Assembly: GCA_020809705.1 (NCBI GenBank)
Contig: CP085829.1
Location: 6,262,001 to 6,326,000 of the forward strand
Direction of reading: 5' to 3'
DNA from: Calonectria ilicicola
Lineage: Eukaryota; Ascomycota; Sordariomycetes; Hypocreales; Nectriaceae
Length of the DNA stretch: 64,000 nucleotides
Made by a program: the position numbers and the translations under genes. This document shows, one piece after another, positions 34,701-46,155 of the stretch. Position 1 is the first letter of the stretch, and each line of letters begins with the position of its first letter. Below the pieces are notes generated by a model, which saw only the letters and a list, made by a program, of their open reading frames with translations, made no database searches and was not told the DNA's origin.

Positions 34701-36921
34701 TCAAACGCCTACAGGACTTCAAACGCCGGAACAAACTCCAGAACCAGAAAACGCGCATTCAGGGAGCACGGTAGAAGCTCAACAGAGCACAGGTCAGGTG
34801 CAACAAATAGAGACAAGCACAACAGACCAACCACCAACAGAACAGTCCACGAGCTCGGGGGTGCACACACCCGAGACAGTGGATGAGCAACCAGAACAGT
34901 TGGAGCAGGCAACGAACCAACCAGTGAGCGAGGCAGCAGAGGAAGCAGTAGCTACGCCGCCGTCTGAGCCACCAGAGCTCACAATCGTTGTCAACACTGG
35001 CACACCACAAAGCCAGGAACGGGAGTCAGGACCTACACGCAGAAGAGGCGGAGGTCAAAGGCGAGGCCAACCAGTTGTTCAAACGCTTGCAGGCGCACGA
35101 ACACGCCGTCACCAAGCTCAAAGAAGCAACACAAGGCAGAACCGAAGGACTCTAACACGGCAAGATCGCAACGAGGACCTGATGTTGAATTTCTTCATGA
35201 CTGATCACCATGAGATAAATTACACGGATCCTAAGAGCATTCAAATCGTATTTGCAACACTCATGGGAGCAGTAAAGCAGAAGGAAGCTGCTCGGATTAG
35301 CGCGGCACCAAACCGCCCCAAGCTACACCGAGACGACCTTCTCAAGCCCCCACAGAACTGGAGAGAGATGACAAAACACCCGTTGAATGAGCTGTTTATT
35401 CAAGTAGCGCACTGGGAGGTCAGAACCCTGATTGAAAAGGGAATATGGAGAGAAATAGAGCGCACAAAGGCACGAACCAAACCGCTGCCGCTCAAATGGG
35501 TCTTCACTTACAAATTCAACCAAGACGGATATCTTGAACGATGTAAGGCGAGGTTGTGCGTTCGAGGTGACTTGCAGGAAAGCTCTACAATCGAGAGCAT
35601 ATATGCTGCAATGCTCGTAGCGCGGTCATTCTGTATAATCATTGCTCTAGCTGCTCAATTTGACCTGGAAATCAAGCAACTTGACATCGTCAACGCCTTC
35701 GTCAATGCAATGAGAAGCAAAGACGGCGCACCAGTCACATGCGAGTTACCAGACGGATTCAAGCAGCTAAATAAGTGCATAGAGCTAGACCGAGCTCTAT
35801 ACGGTCTTAGAGACTCGCCCCAGCTGTGGTTCAACGAGTTTGCTTCAACCCTCAAGAAGCTAGGAATGGAAGCCAGCTTGGAAGAGCCCTGCCTATTTTA
35901 CACCAAAGCTCGTGATGCATTCATCGTATTCTTTGTGGACGATATTCTAGTATTATATCATAGGAATAATGCATCTGTAGCGCTAGGAATAATGAAAGGC
36001 ATCAAGGAAATGTATGAGACCTCGGATAAAGGCGATGCACAATGGTTCCTAGGTGTAAAGATAATTCGAGACCGCACAAAGCACAAGATATATCTATCTC
36101 ATGATTCATATATTGAGAAAATAGCTGCAAAGTTCAAATTGGATGCTACGAATACTCACCCTAGCATACCAATTCCAGCAATAGAGCTAGCCAAAAGGCA
36201 AGACCAAGCAACTGCGCAGGAAATAAAGATATATTAGGAAAAAGTCGGTTCCCTGCTATATACAGCAATAATGATTAGACCGGACCTCGCATTTGCAGCG
36301 TCATCATTATCCCGTTTTCTCACCAACCTAAGTCAGGAGCACCAAAACGCTGCTGACCAAGCTATTCGATATCTCTTCATAACACGAGGCCTCGCAATTC
36401 AATACGGTCAGAGCAGTGAATTGCAGGCTATGGTGATCGCCAGCGATGCCTCTTTCGCTGACGACCCTGAAACACGAAGGTCTTCACAAGGCTATATGAT
36501 AAGCCTATTTGGCGGACTAGTCATGTGGAAGGCCACCCGCCAAGCCACCGTAACAATGTTAACAACAGAGGCAGAAATGCTCGCTTTGGAACACACCGCG
36601 AAGGAAACAATTGGCCTAAAGTGCCTTTTTAGTGAAATGCGCTTTAACCCAGAGGCAGACTGGAACCTGCAGTGTGATAACCTCCAAACCATACGACTTG
36701 TTGTTGAAAAAGGCAGCCGAATAACAACCCGGCTGCGGCATGTTGACATTATGAACATGTGGTTACGTTAAGAGCACGAAAAGGGCTCCTTTGAGATAAC
36801 TTATCTGGAAACAGGGTAAATGCCTGCTGATGGGCTCACCAAAGCACTATCGCGGCAGCGCTTTGAGCAATTTCGAGCATTGTTAAATATGATAGACCTT
36901 AGCCGAGTGGAGCAAAAGTGA
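31789..36921 (+). pseudogene. Copia gag-pol polyprotein frame with seven internal stops
   Basis: One frame of 1710 codons runs from ATG 31789 to TGA 36919-36921 with no frameshift. Internal stops: 32800 TGA, 32890 TAA, 33007 TAG, 33280 TAG, 36235 TAG, 36769 TAA and 36817 TAA. Gag covers about 31789-32800, with a Cys/His-containing end (CPCNRKFHKF). Protease-like VDNCGAVHL is near 33025. The integrase zinc motif WHKRAGHLG...CETC starts about 33556; core IHWDLQD about 33730, RHDNE about 33928 and NGTIER about 34045. A Thr/Gln/Glu-rich linker follows (34550-35150). RT includes KWVFTYKFN, QLDIVNAF and FVDDILVLYH (about 35930). RNase H has ASDASFADD and TTEAEMLAL. The catalytic segments themselves look intact. 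Confidence 0.92.
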
Positions 36922-37024
36922 TATGCAAAGAAAAACAATTCACTGAATTGAGCTCATTTTGGCTCTTTCTTGAGCAATGCTCAAAACTATCAAACCACGC
37001 ATTGTACTACTCTTTAGGCGCGCT

Positions 37025-37794
37025 CTAAATAATAGTAATATCCACGAACTCATTAAGCAAAACGCGAGCACGCGAACGTCGCTCCTCCAGATTATCAGCA
37101 GCACCCTGGGACTTTCCTCCACCTGCTCCCTGAGCAACCACCTCACCAGCACCTTGCTCGAAGAGCTCAGGACTCTTATCCAACATCTCCATGAGCAGAT
37201 GAAGGGCATGCTTTACACGAGTTGCCATCTGCGCAGCTGGTTAATACAGAGCTCCAGGTGGACTAAACGGTGCTCACTTACTCGGCGCTCCCTATTGTCC
37301 AGAGCGATAACAAGGCGACGTGCTAGAGGCACGAGTACTCGGCGACTGCTCACAAGTCAGTAATGGAGCATAGAACCAGCCAGCGTAAGCGTACCAAGGG
37401 TGACATTGATGGTTACCTGCTCCACAAGCAGCACAGCGCTTGGAACGTCCCTCCACCGTGTGGCAATTCTCGAGCTGGCCCTTTCCAGCAATGGCAGAGC
37501 GCAGGCAATTCTCACAGGGCGGGTCGAATGGTACTCCCAAAGCGCCAGGAGCCAAAGGTCGAGCACGAGAAGAAGAGTCTGGAGCGCGAGAACCTGGAGT
37601 CTTAGCTTGAGAACCAGGAGTTCTGGGCTCGGCGGTCTGGGCACGCTATGGAACACAGATTAGCCATGCGAAACACAGGAAGTGAGCACAGAAATACTCA
37701 CAGGCGCGCGCTTAGGAGCAGACGGCAAAGGAGTTTGCACTGGCTTGGGATTAGATCCCTCAGTGGCAGCGCGCTGGGAACGAGTGGTGATAGG
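37025..37794 (-). CDS. Antisense spliced Cys-rich gene inside the retrotransposon
   Basis: On the strand opposite to pol, four exons join in frame: 37794-37702, 37645-37417, 37337-37282 and 37228-37025, about 193 residues. Donors are GTGAGT, GTAACC and GTAAGT; one acceptor (CGAG) is weak. The product starts PITTRSQRAATEG, is Pro/Ser/Ala-rich, then has a Cys cluster PPCENCLRSAIAG...ENCHTV...KRCAACGA and a helical C-terminus (RVKHALHLLMEMLDKSPELF). The start Met is not fixed; an ATG at the end of a short 5' exon (about 37860) is possible. Similar TTRSQ-start, CxxC-containing proteins occur as uncharacterised multi-copy families in filamentous fungi, as I recall. It may be a cargo gene or regulator of the element. 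No stop interrupts it, unlike gag-pol. Confidence 0.6.
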
Positions 37795-38145
37795 CTAGAA
37801 CACAGTGTCAGCAAGCATGAACAAAGCTGTTGTGCGCGCTCACGAGCAAGAGAAAGAAGTCTCAGACCATTGTGCTGGAGCTGGAGATGGATGAGGAAGA
37901 AAGGAGCAAGGCTGCGGGCACAAGAAACCGCGATATTTATGAACTTCAACCACATTGAATCATGAACATCGCTCGGAACCAAGTTTCTCACGCTCCGAGG
38001 AGCACAGCCTTACAGTTACCCCTGAGGCATTACTCCAAGGAACGATTTCAATCGTTATGTTCATTTGTATGAAGTTACGGCAACAAAGGTGAAGCTATTC
38101 ACAACATTCAACAGTTCACAACAACAGACTGTAGAATGGGGGGTG

Positions 38146-38320
38146 TGTGGAGACTAATTGTGGCTGGCCTCAATGGCCTCACGGCCTCAATGCGTTGTCG
38201 CAGCCCCACAGCCAATTAGGGCTGGACCTAGCTATAAAACACATAGTTGACTGCTCTTTATTTCATAGGAATTAAGGCTCTTTCAATCTCTCGTTATGAC
38301 CCAATGACCAAAGTGTGATA
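38146..38320 (+). repeat. Right LTR (175 bp)
   Basis: Identical by eye to the left LTR. Preceded by a purine-rich tract (GAATGGGGGGTG, about 38134-38145), the expected plus-strand primer. Confidence 0.95.
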
Positions 38321-38325
38321 TCTTC
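38321..38325. other. Target site duplication, right copy
   Basis: TCTTC directly after the right LTR, matching 31473-31477. Five bases is the usual length for copia integrases. Confidence 0.9.
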
Positions 38326-38403
38326 TGTTGACTCCACCTTGGCCCCCGAGGATGACTTTCGAAAGAACCAGTGTGCACGTCGAATTGATTGAAACCCGAA
38401 CAT

Positions 38404-39857
38404 GGTTCTGTCGGTTGTATGAATTAAAAAAAAACCACTTATGGGTTTCTTCTGTAGGAGGGTGTTGTCTATTACAAAGAGATGTTGCAAGAAACCATTG
38501 CTGAATGAAGGCAAGAAGAAGATAAATTGCACATCCAAACCAGTCTATTATTCCTTTTAGGCGACAGCGTCTATATGCTGCGGTGTTGGGCATGCCATTG
38601 AATAGCCGCATCGACCGAGTTCATGATGTTGGTTGAGCACTTGCATCAAAAGTAAGCACTGATGCACGCACGCAGCCTCTTCCCTGCTGCGCTATACGAG
38701 TATGGTTAGTGGCTGTAATGAAATCCCGCAGGCTAAGGTCATTGTTCCAAAGCCCTGCGCCACAAAAAACGTCACCAGATGTCAAATGAAGAAATGGACT
38801 ATATTAAGTCTAGATATAGATTCCATATTTGGTAGTGTGACAGCAATAATATATCCGCAGCTCATTCTTCCTCCGCCTATTAAAAGAATCTATAATCATG
38901 CAATCCTTTTCGAACAGCGAGAGTCTCAGGTCTCCTAACCTGTTGCAGGATCTGCACCTGCTCCAACTGCGGGTGGCCATGCCTATCCACCTTCGCAAGA
39001 CAAAGGACGTCTAATTGGCCGTCGCTTGCAATGAACTGCACCTAATGTGCCCAGGGCTATATTTAGGACCTGCCAGCCTAAGAATATGTGAGGAAGCCAA
39101 CTGCCTTTCTTCCTACTCCATCCTGCGCCATAGGCAAAGTTGCCTACCTATTTTGTTGGTCCCTTCTTCAGAATTTAGCCGAGCCTCCTCAGCTGGGCCA
39201 CTCTCCTGACCCGGCCAAGAAAGAAGTTGGCGGTGAAAGTGGACCCACGTTGGTTGATCTCGTCGTGCTCGGCCTAGCTCATGCGGCCACAAGGTCGCAG
39301 ATGGCTATGCTCCTGTTAGTGTTCTCGGTTTGCTATGGGCAGATGCCTTAACATGAGAAGTCTAACGAAACTGACAGAAGTCGGTCAAGGTTAGTTTTGA
39401 GTCAGGTAAGGCTTTCTGTATGCCTCATAGGATCAAATTCGACTGTAGCCGCCCAAATGTCATGAGTTAAGGCCAGGCGTTCTGAGGCCCAACCTGCAGC
39501 TCCAGTGTTGGGGGCCATCACTTGCAACCAGGTTCCACATTGACCAAGAATATTGGTCCAGTCAAGAAAGTGGACTTTCTTTCGAATTGCGGTCAATCAT
39601 ACAAGTGTCCTGTACCGTACAACGAAAGCCCAAAGTGAAGGAAGCATTCACAAGTAAAGTAGTAGTGGTCGTGGTGGGTGGATGGTGGCGCCCTGTGTTG
39701 TGAATGTCACGTGATCTGACTAGCACGCTGTGACGCTCATCGCGTCGCCCACCTCAGCGCTTATTAGCTCTGCTCATAGATAAGAACCAAACACGCAGCC
39801 AGAACCACAGAACGACCTGATTCGGACCTAGAATCCAGTCACAATATCACATTTGAC
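38404..39857. other. Intergenic region between divergent genes
   Basis: 1.45 kb: former promoter of the kinase-TPR gene (left) and promoter of the Zn2Cys6 gene (right). No ORF with family features. Confidence 0.55.
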
Positions 39858-41451
39858 ATGGACCGTCCAATCCAACGATCGCGAAAGGGGTATTCATTCC
39901 ACCCTCCAGAGCCTGCTCATGAGCTCACTATAAAGCAGCTGCTGGACCTGCAAACGACGCCATAAAAAGTGTGATGAAACGCTTCCGGTATGCAAGAGAT
40001 GTACAGACGCTCGAATGACTTGTGAGGGTTTTGAATTGCGTCTTGTATGGGGCTCATCCAATCCCGAAATCTCGGGAGCGGGGGCCCTGTTAAATCCAAT
40101 ACGAGGCTCACGACGGCGACGAAGCTCGAAAGACGTAGCCGAAATAGCATCCAACCTTGACGATTGCGTACAAAATACTTCTCCTGCATTGTGTCTCGAT
40201 AAGGACGGCTCTTCTACCACATTAGGCGGACTCGGCCATGAATTCAGTGGCGAACCAGATCAATCTATTTCGGCGCTCGATGACGGTGGGACATCAGAAC
40301 GGCTTCTGCGTGAATGTAAGTCATGACCCCATCATTTTAATTGTTTTTATTGTTTCTAATCACCCTATTTCAGTTCTATCTAGTGGACACCGTACACTCA
40401 CAGGAAGGTGTGGGTACTGGTCCTTTGCACAATCAGAGATTCAGCAATTCTGTGAGAACTCTGGACCATGTCGCCTTGCCTGTCTGTCATATCAAGCAAG
40501 CTTAGACGAATCTGATTATCATCTCGCCCCAATATATCTCCATGCGGCTCTATCTGGCTACTTCTGCGACATCAAAACACCGGAAAGGCTATCTTAGATA
40601 CGACCCTGGCAACAGGTATCATCATATGTAGCACAAGTGTAAGAGAATTCAAACAACTACCCCCATTGGACTGACTCCAATCAAAACAGATTTCATGCCG
40701 GTATCCCTGGACGCCACTTCTTAGAGGATTGCGGGATATTTTACAGCAACGAGGACTTTTCACCACAACCTCACGCCCATTAGTCACTACACACCTATTC
40801 GAGATTATTGCACTTTTGGACATTCCTTTCTTAATTTTGAATCGAAAGACTGAATCTATGCACCTGTGGTCAACATATGTAGCGTCTCAAAAGAAGTTGG
40901 GCATTGAACAAGCTTCAGGATTGCCATATTCTTTATTCGACATCTTATGCAATTTAGAATCATCTTCCGCCGAGTCACGACTTTCAGAGTGGATCGGTGA
41001 AGTTGGTACATTTAACCAAATGCACCTATGGGAAGCATTTCGGACCGCGGGTATTATCCATAGCCGTGCTCTTCGAAAATGTCTGAATGTGGACGACGGA
41101 CCTCATCATCAACCTACTCCAAATTTAGAAATATTGCGATGGAAGGTGTTTGCGTCAATTAAAGCAATCATAGATTCAGGAGCCCCTTCATCGGAGCAAC
41201 CATTCTATGCAGCAACTTTGTATCCTCTCTTTATTGGAGGCATCTTCACTGAAGACGATGCCAGGGAGATCGAGTTCTGCCGTCACGCATTCAAATCTCT
41301 TTTAGATAGTGGTGAAAGGAGAAAGCACCAGCTGGTGTGGGATATTGTGGTTGATACTTGGGAAGCAGCAAAAGTGGAAACAAATAAATCAAGGCTTGCC
41401 GTAGCCGAAGATATTGCTGCGAAGCTAGATGTAGAGGTTTATTTATATTAA
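39858..41451 (+). CDS. Zn2Cys6 transcription factor (frame break in the middle, possibly pseudogene)
   Basis: Exon 1 39858-39889 and exon 2 39936-40315 (46-nt intron) give MDRPIQRSRKG then the binuclear cluster SCWTCKRRHKKCDETLPVCKRC...C, spaced C-x2-C-x6-C-x6-C-x2-C-x6-C. Exon 3 starts at 40374; the last exon, 40690-41451, carries a fungal-specific regulator C-terminus (LRDILQQRGLF, LVTTHLFEIIALLDIP, YPLFIGGIFT). Within exon 3 the opening frame stops at 40597, whereas the frame that joins exon 4 (HQNTGKAILDTTLATGIII) is one base off. Either a small indel has broken the gene or an intron escapes me. It could control the adjoining transporter and enzyme genes; that is inference. Confidence 0.75.
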
Positions 41452-41622
41452 ATCGAATCGCTTTTAATACAAAAACTCGCCACATAATATTAAAGATTGC
41501 GTCACATGAGCTATGAATCTTCCTTCACACACTGACCCACTTTGCCACGTTTGACACTTTGACTTCGATATCGCATCCCTTCCATTTTCCATCCTCCCGA
41601 TAAATAATCTGTCCATTGGGTA

Positions 41623-43527
41623 TCAGATCCGCCGACCTCCATTCTCTTGAACCAACCTGTTGTATTGTGATGCAGTCTTTTCCCTAATTCTTTTCCCATA
41701 CCAAATCAAAGGGACATGGATAAATGCCATTACTGTAGCTATAGCACCCATTTGAATGAACATGTTCTGCGTCCCTTGTGAGTTCATCCAAGGAACCAAC
41801 ACAAAGAAGATCCCGATGCTCAAGAGGTTTCGCATAAATGCGACTGCTACAAAAGCCTCACCAGTAATCTATGAATCATGAGATGAGAACGGATATGTAG
41901 CTTATTCTAACTCACCTCTCGGTAACTATCAATGAGGGCAGTTATGGCGACATCGCATATGCTGCCCACTCCGAAACCAAATATGGCACCGCCTATGCTA
42001 GGCCAAATCCAATGTAGACCCTGAAGTGAAGAACAGTAAGTTAGTATAAACCTGCCTGATAATGTCTCGTTTAGACCTACCTGAGCTGTAGTAACTCCAA
42101 ACATTATCAAGCCACCACCAACACACAAAGCAGGCAAATGCAAGATGTGAAGGCGCATTTCGGGCTCATAATAGCCGTAGTTACGACGAGCAAACCAGAA
42201 TACGGTTTTGTCAGAAAAGAAGCCACCGTATATCGATCCCAGTATCCCCCCAATAAACGGACCCAAGCTCATATTGCTGATGCCAACAGTACCGAAATTG
42301 TAAGGTTCCTGTGCAAACGAAATCGAAATCACGGATGCCTGCGCCGAGATCCAAGCTAGGCCAAATGCATATTGGAGAGCAGTATACATAACTACGGGAA
42401 ATTTAAATAAAATCACGAAGGGTTGGTAAATCTCCTTCCACATATTTTCATCGGTAGTTCTGAACAATCGGAGGCGTTGTTTCCAGCTGAGAATAGGAAT
42501 ATCGTGGCTCATTGGAGTATGGCATGTGGTGGAGGTACTTGAGACCACGGGATCCAATGGACGATTTTTCGACTCGGGACATTTATCCGAAGCAGAAATT
42601 GGAGCTATCTCGTCTATACTTTGTCTTTGAGCTTCAATGTGGCAAATATACTTGCTCTCCTCGAAGAATATCGCAAAGTAGACTAGTAAGGCAACTTCTA
42701 CGGCGAAAGTGGCCCAGAAGCACTGTCGCCAATTGCCCTGAGCCGCCATCACGCCGCTTGCCATTGGAGTCAAGAAACTCTACACGTCGTCAATGTTGCG
42801 CCTTGCCTCAATACATTAAAACTCACTCCGATATTCACCATTACTAAATAGGCACTATTCGCTGTGCCGCGCTGGTGCACGAAGAAAAGATCGGCCACCT
42901 GCGAAATGAGCATAAGTAAGGTGGTGAAATCGCAGAGTAGAAATGGTTACCGTCATCTGAACTATGGTTTCGTTCGTTGCACTGGCCAATCCAAATATAA
43001 GATTCGATATATAGAGGTCCGTGACGGTAGTCATGGAAGCTTGCCAGGCGGATGTGGCTACTATGATTGCAGTAGTCACAATGTACACTGGTCGGCGTCC
43101 AAACTTCACAGCAAGGGGAATAAAGAAAACGCATCCAACGGCGGTTCCTGCATAGTTGATAGCTTGGGCTGTGTTCAGTTGATCATAAGTCCACCCAAAC
43201 TCTGGTGCCCACAAGACCCAGAATGTCAGTGGTATAGATGTTCTACTCTGGTCAGCACCTGTTACAGAGAGAAGCGCTGTATGGCTAAACTAACTGTGTA
43301 AAAATGACAACAGTGATGGCGAGTATCGGAATGAAATGGACCGATTTTCGAAAAGCCGTCCAGTTCTGGAGGTGAATGATATCAGCCCGAGGTTAGAAAA
43401 CATATTTAGAGAGGGGGGCTGCGCACTAGAGGATCATTAGGGTCGGTAGATGGCGTTGGCTGTAAAATCGTTTCGGACGAGCCACTTAATTCGTTCTCTG
43501 TGACTGGGTCTTAGTTTCCGATTCCAT
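41623..43527 (-). CDS. MFS transporter, HOL1-like (start unresolved)
   Basis: Exons 43365-43295, 43245-42951, 42898-42827, 42779-42081, 42020-41916 and 41868-41623 join in frame. The first exon ends at 43427 with LSGSSETILQPTPSTDPNDPL, the usual N-terminal text of this fungal family. TMs and loops are recognisable: NWTAFRKSVHF, FGWTYDQLNTAQAINYAGTA, KFGRRPVYI (loop 2-3), VADLFFVHQRGTANSAY, FFEESKYI, and a C-terminal EAFVAVAFMRNLLSIGIF. Of about 530 residues, 12 TMs are expected. The only near ATG (43527, MESETKTQ) is one base out of frame with the exon body, so either a single base is missing near 43505 or the start lies in an unseen exon. Likely exports or imports a small molecule linked to the neighbouring enzymes. 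Confidence 0.85.
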
Positions 43528-44413
43528 GGGGTAAATCAATGCAGAATGCGTTTGGTTGTGGACCCAATACCCTTCAAAATATTGACAGTGCCTGGAGGTT
43601 TTGAGAAGCCCGGAGGGGGAGGGTCAATGTGCCGCGCCATAACGAGGCAAAATGTGTAAATTGATACAAAAAGGGTCGAAATGTGGGAATCTGGCTGCTC
43701 TAACTAACAAAGCCTTGGGGTTTTTCTAGGTAGGTGTGGTCATTTGTCGCAGGATACCGTTGAACATTTATCCTGTATTTACCGATCATGTATTTGATGG
43801 TTTAGTTTGAAGCACTTGATAAGAAACTCGAAATTGTCCTGCGCCCATGATGGCTGGCGGGACGGCCTTCTATATATGGTTAGCGTGCTTGACTCGCGAA
43901 CTGAAGTTCAGGGTTGGACCAAGCATCCTTTTGTCCTCATGAAGGGGTAGTAGATCCCGGAAGTACATGTAGCTTGCCGTCCAATAGACCTTACTGATCG
44001 CGAGATGAAATGGTCTAGTGCAATCCAATCCATTAAATCGAGCTACTCATGTGTGCCTCGTGATACAGACGAAGCCCTTCAGGTTACACCCAACCACCCG
44101 CCGATAGTTCTGGGCCCACTCGAAGACAGGGTCGACACAGACTACCGTATTTGGCCTGGTCATGTCTGGGGAAAGTTGCATCTGCAATGACGTTCAACAG
44201 ACTTACCACTTTTGGAAAGACGTACCGAGCCTGTCATTCTCCTGTCCTCAACATCGGTATCCGCGGGAAGGCGACTAAGATGATTGTTGAGTATAAACGG
44301 GGTCTACCGATGAAAAGCGAGGAAAGAAAAGCTCACGGATCCTGTTGCATTTTAGACAAGAATACTTCGAGTTCCTTGAGTCCAACCAAGACCTCGGGAG
44401 AAACACCGCTACT
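43528..44413. other. Intergenic region between divergent MFS and acetyltransferase genes
   Basis: 890 bp shared upstream region. Around 43885-43935 there is a weak tRNA-like string (GGTTAGCGTGCTTGACTCG) without a proper B box. No gene seen. Confidence 0.5.
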
Positions 44414-45223
44414 ATGGCAAGTCTCAGTCACAAAAGCATGCGGTTGCAGCCTCTCACCTTAGGTATGTTCCAGTTTTGTTTATGAGAGCTACTATTCGTG
44501 CCAACAAGTCATTCTAGACCGAAACAGCATCGTGCGTGCTGCAGAAACCGTCAGTCTCGCATTTTCCTCGGACCCCCTCATCTGCTGGCTTAACCCACAA
44601 GGCCCAAGCTGGGGGGACTTGCTGCCAGTGATACAAAGATGGCAGCAGCGCAGAATCGAAGGATTTGTACTTGATGCATACACAATAGAAGTCACCAGCG
44701 ATAAGAGACCTAACGTTAGCCTTGGATTGGGTATATTGTATCCACCAAAACCAATGCGTCGTTGGTTAAATCCCACTTGGTGGCCCAAATATTTGAAAGT
44801 CTATAGCTACATGCTCTGGAACACAGTATGGCATAGACCAGGCAGTAGCCTTGTTGACACTAAGGTGAGTCAATTGCATACGCTTGTTTCTTGCATTAAC
44901 GATGATAGCAGCGAGTAGGCATGATGTATAAACAACATTACGAAGTCCTTGAGAGGTTACAGAAAGTCCACCCAAACCTGTTTTATTTAGAAATCGCTGC
45001 CGTTAGGCCTGACACTCAAGGCATGGGAGTCGGGGCTCAAATCATGAATTGGGTTTTGAACCGAATTGGCGACGCGCCATGTTTCCTGGAATGCACAAAC
45101 GTGGCCAATGTTCCATTTTACGAGAAATACGGATTCAGACTTGTTGAGGAAGGCAAGCTTCAAGTATCAGACAGCAGGGAAGATGGCATCACTCTATACT
45201 TCATGATAAGAGAGAAGTCATAG
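44414..45223 (+). CDS. GNAT-family N-acetyltransferase
   Basis: Three exons, 44414-44462, 44518-44864 and 44912-45223, total 235 residues; introns 55 and 47 nt with good GT/AG sites. The start MASLSHKSMRLQPLTLDRN is followed by a GNAT N-terminal helix (VSLAFSSDPLICWLN). Exon 3 holds the acetyl-CoA-binding motif RPDTQGMGVGAQIM (R/Q-x-x-G-x-G/A) and the later NVANVPFYEKYGFRLVEEG, the typical end of the fold. It should transfer an acetyl group from acetyl-CoA to an amine; the acceptor is unknown. Divergent from the MFS gene, so they may share control. Confidence 0.9.
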
Positions 45224-46155
45224 AATGACCATCCTCCATAATTGTAATTCTTAAGGAAAATATGATCGGAGACAATATTGTGCAACAAATGGGGGAAATA
45301 TGGGTCAAATAGAACATCTTGGGTTATAAACAATGTTATTCCTGCTATTTTGCAAGACGCAAGAAAGCTACCTTGGGGATCTTATTCCCGTTAAGCCTTG
45401 TAACCTGAACGACGTCTTCATAATAACACACCACACTTGTGGAATCCTAGCCAAGGCAAAACTCGTACTGTTTGACCGAAAAGTGATTCCTTGGCTTCCC
45501 ATCAAAATCTTGAAAGTAGACATTGCGGAGGCAAATTTGAGAAACTGGTCCCAAAACCACGTCATTCGAGATAATAGCGACAAACGTGCCGAGGTCTTGA
45601 AGCTCCTCCTTGATCCGCTAGAAGCATTTTGTCATGGTAGTGTTGTGACAGAGCACTGTCCGCGGATACGGGCAACCGAAAAGCATGCTTGTGTCGGGAG
45701 ACCAATTATTGAGAGGCAACCGTAACGACTTTACCAGAATCAGCAAGTGCTGCATTTAGTTATCTAGAAGCGAAGTGTTTCGAGCGGGGAAATTCGGTTG
45801 CAATGTGTCCCCCGCAATAAGTCAAGAGTGCTATCTGTTTCGTTGCGCGCGACCGACATCCTCTTTGGGAATTTTTCAACGCCCTAATCGATAGAAATCC
45901 CATTCGATACTTGAGGACCCACACGAATCAGCTTGTAATTCCCAATCACATGAGCTGAGACGTATTAGTCGCTCTCCAGTTTTGTCCATCCACAGTCAAC
46001 AGTCTGGCCCAACACATGATTGAAAGAAAAGGGCATCTAGAATTGCATACCAGCAACTGGGGTTATAAATATGAAGCCTTGTGCCACTCCCTTCGAAACA
46101 TATCACTCTCTTGTTCGTCACCATCTTCAACCAAACCACATCTACCTCCTTCATC
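45224..46155. other. Intergenic region
   Basis: 930 bp. A 130-codon ORF at 45333-45725 has no recognisable family and an unfavourable start; I do not call it a gene. Confidence 0.5.

Larger units (their letters stand above)
31478..38320 (+). mobile_element. Ty1/copia LTR retrotransposon, 6.84 kb
   Basis: Both LTRs, a 5-bp target duplication, a primer-binding site, gag, protease, integrase, reverse transcriptase and RNase H (copia order), a purine-rich tract and a right LTR are present. Integrase precedes reverse transcriptase, which defines copia. The element sits in the kinase-TPR gene in the opposite orientation to it. The gag-pol frame has seven stops, so it cannot make its own proteins now, yet the LTRs are identical by eye. 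Between pol and the right LTR an antisense spliced gene occupies 37025-37794. Confidence 0.95.
29019..38403 (-). pseudogene. Protein kinase-like / TPR gene split by a copia insertion
   Basis: The first 26 codons (ATG at 38403 to 38326) lie on one side of the retrotransposon; the rest lies at 31477-29019. The two meet in frame if the element and one TCTTC copy are ignored. The remainder has exons 31477-30474, 30427-30364 and 30314-29019. The kinase-like part has FAIKSY (Lys), HGDLKPENVLL and WNAPEN, but the DFG position reads EFQ, so it may be a pseudokinase. The second half is about six kinesin-light-chain-like TPRs (LGIDHPLTLSN, LGLSHPTTISS, LGPSHPDT). The insertion removes promoter and start codon from the body, so the gene should be inactive. 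Fungal kinase-TPR proteins are thought to be signalling or incompatibility proteins; that role is inference. Confidence 0.85.

Noticed and set aside
36977..37965. Plus-strand ORFs in the 3' part of the retrotransposon
   Set aside because: They are antisense shadows of the spliced minus-strand Cys-rich gene.
43885..43935. tRNA-like string GGTTAGCGTGCTTGACTCG
   Set aside because: No intact T-arm (GGTTCGANTCC) and the anticodon stem does not pair, so at most a relic.
45333..45725. 130-codon plus-strand ORF
   Set aside because: Unfavourable start, no family features, no sign of splicing to neighbours.
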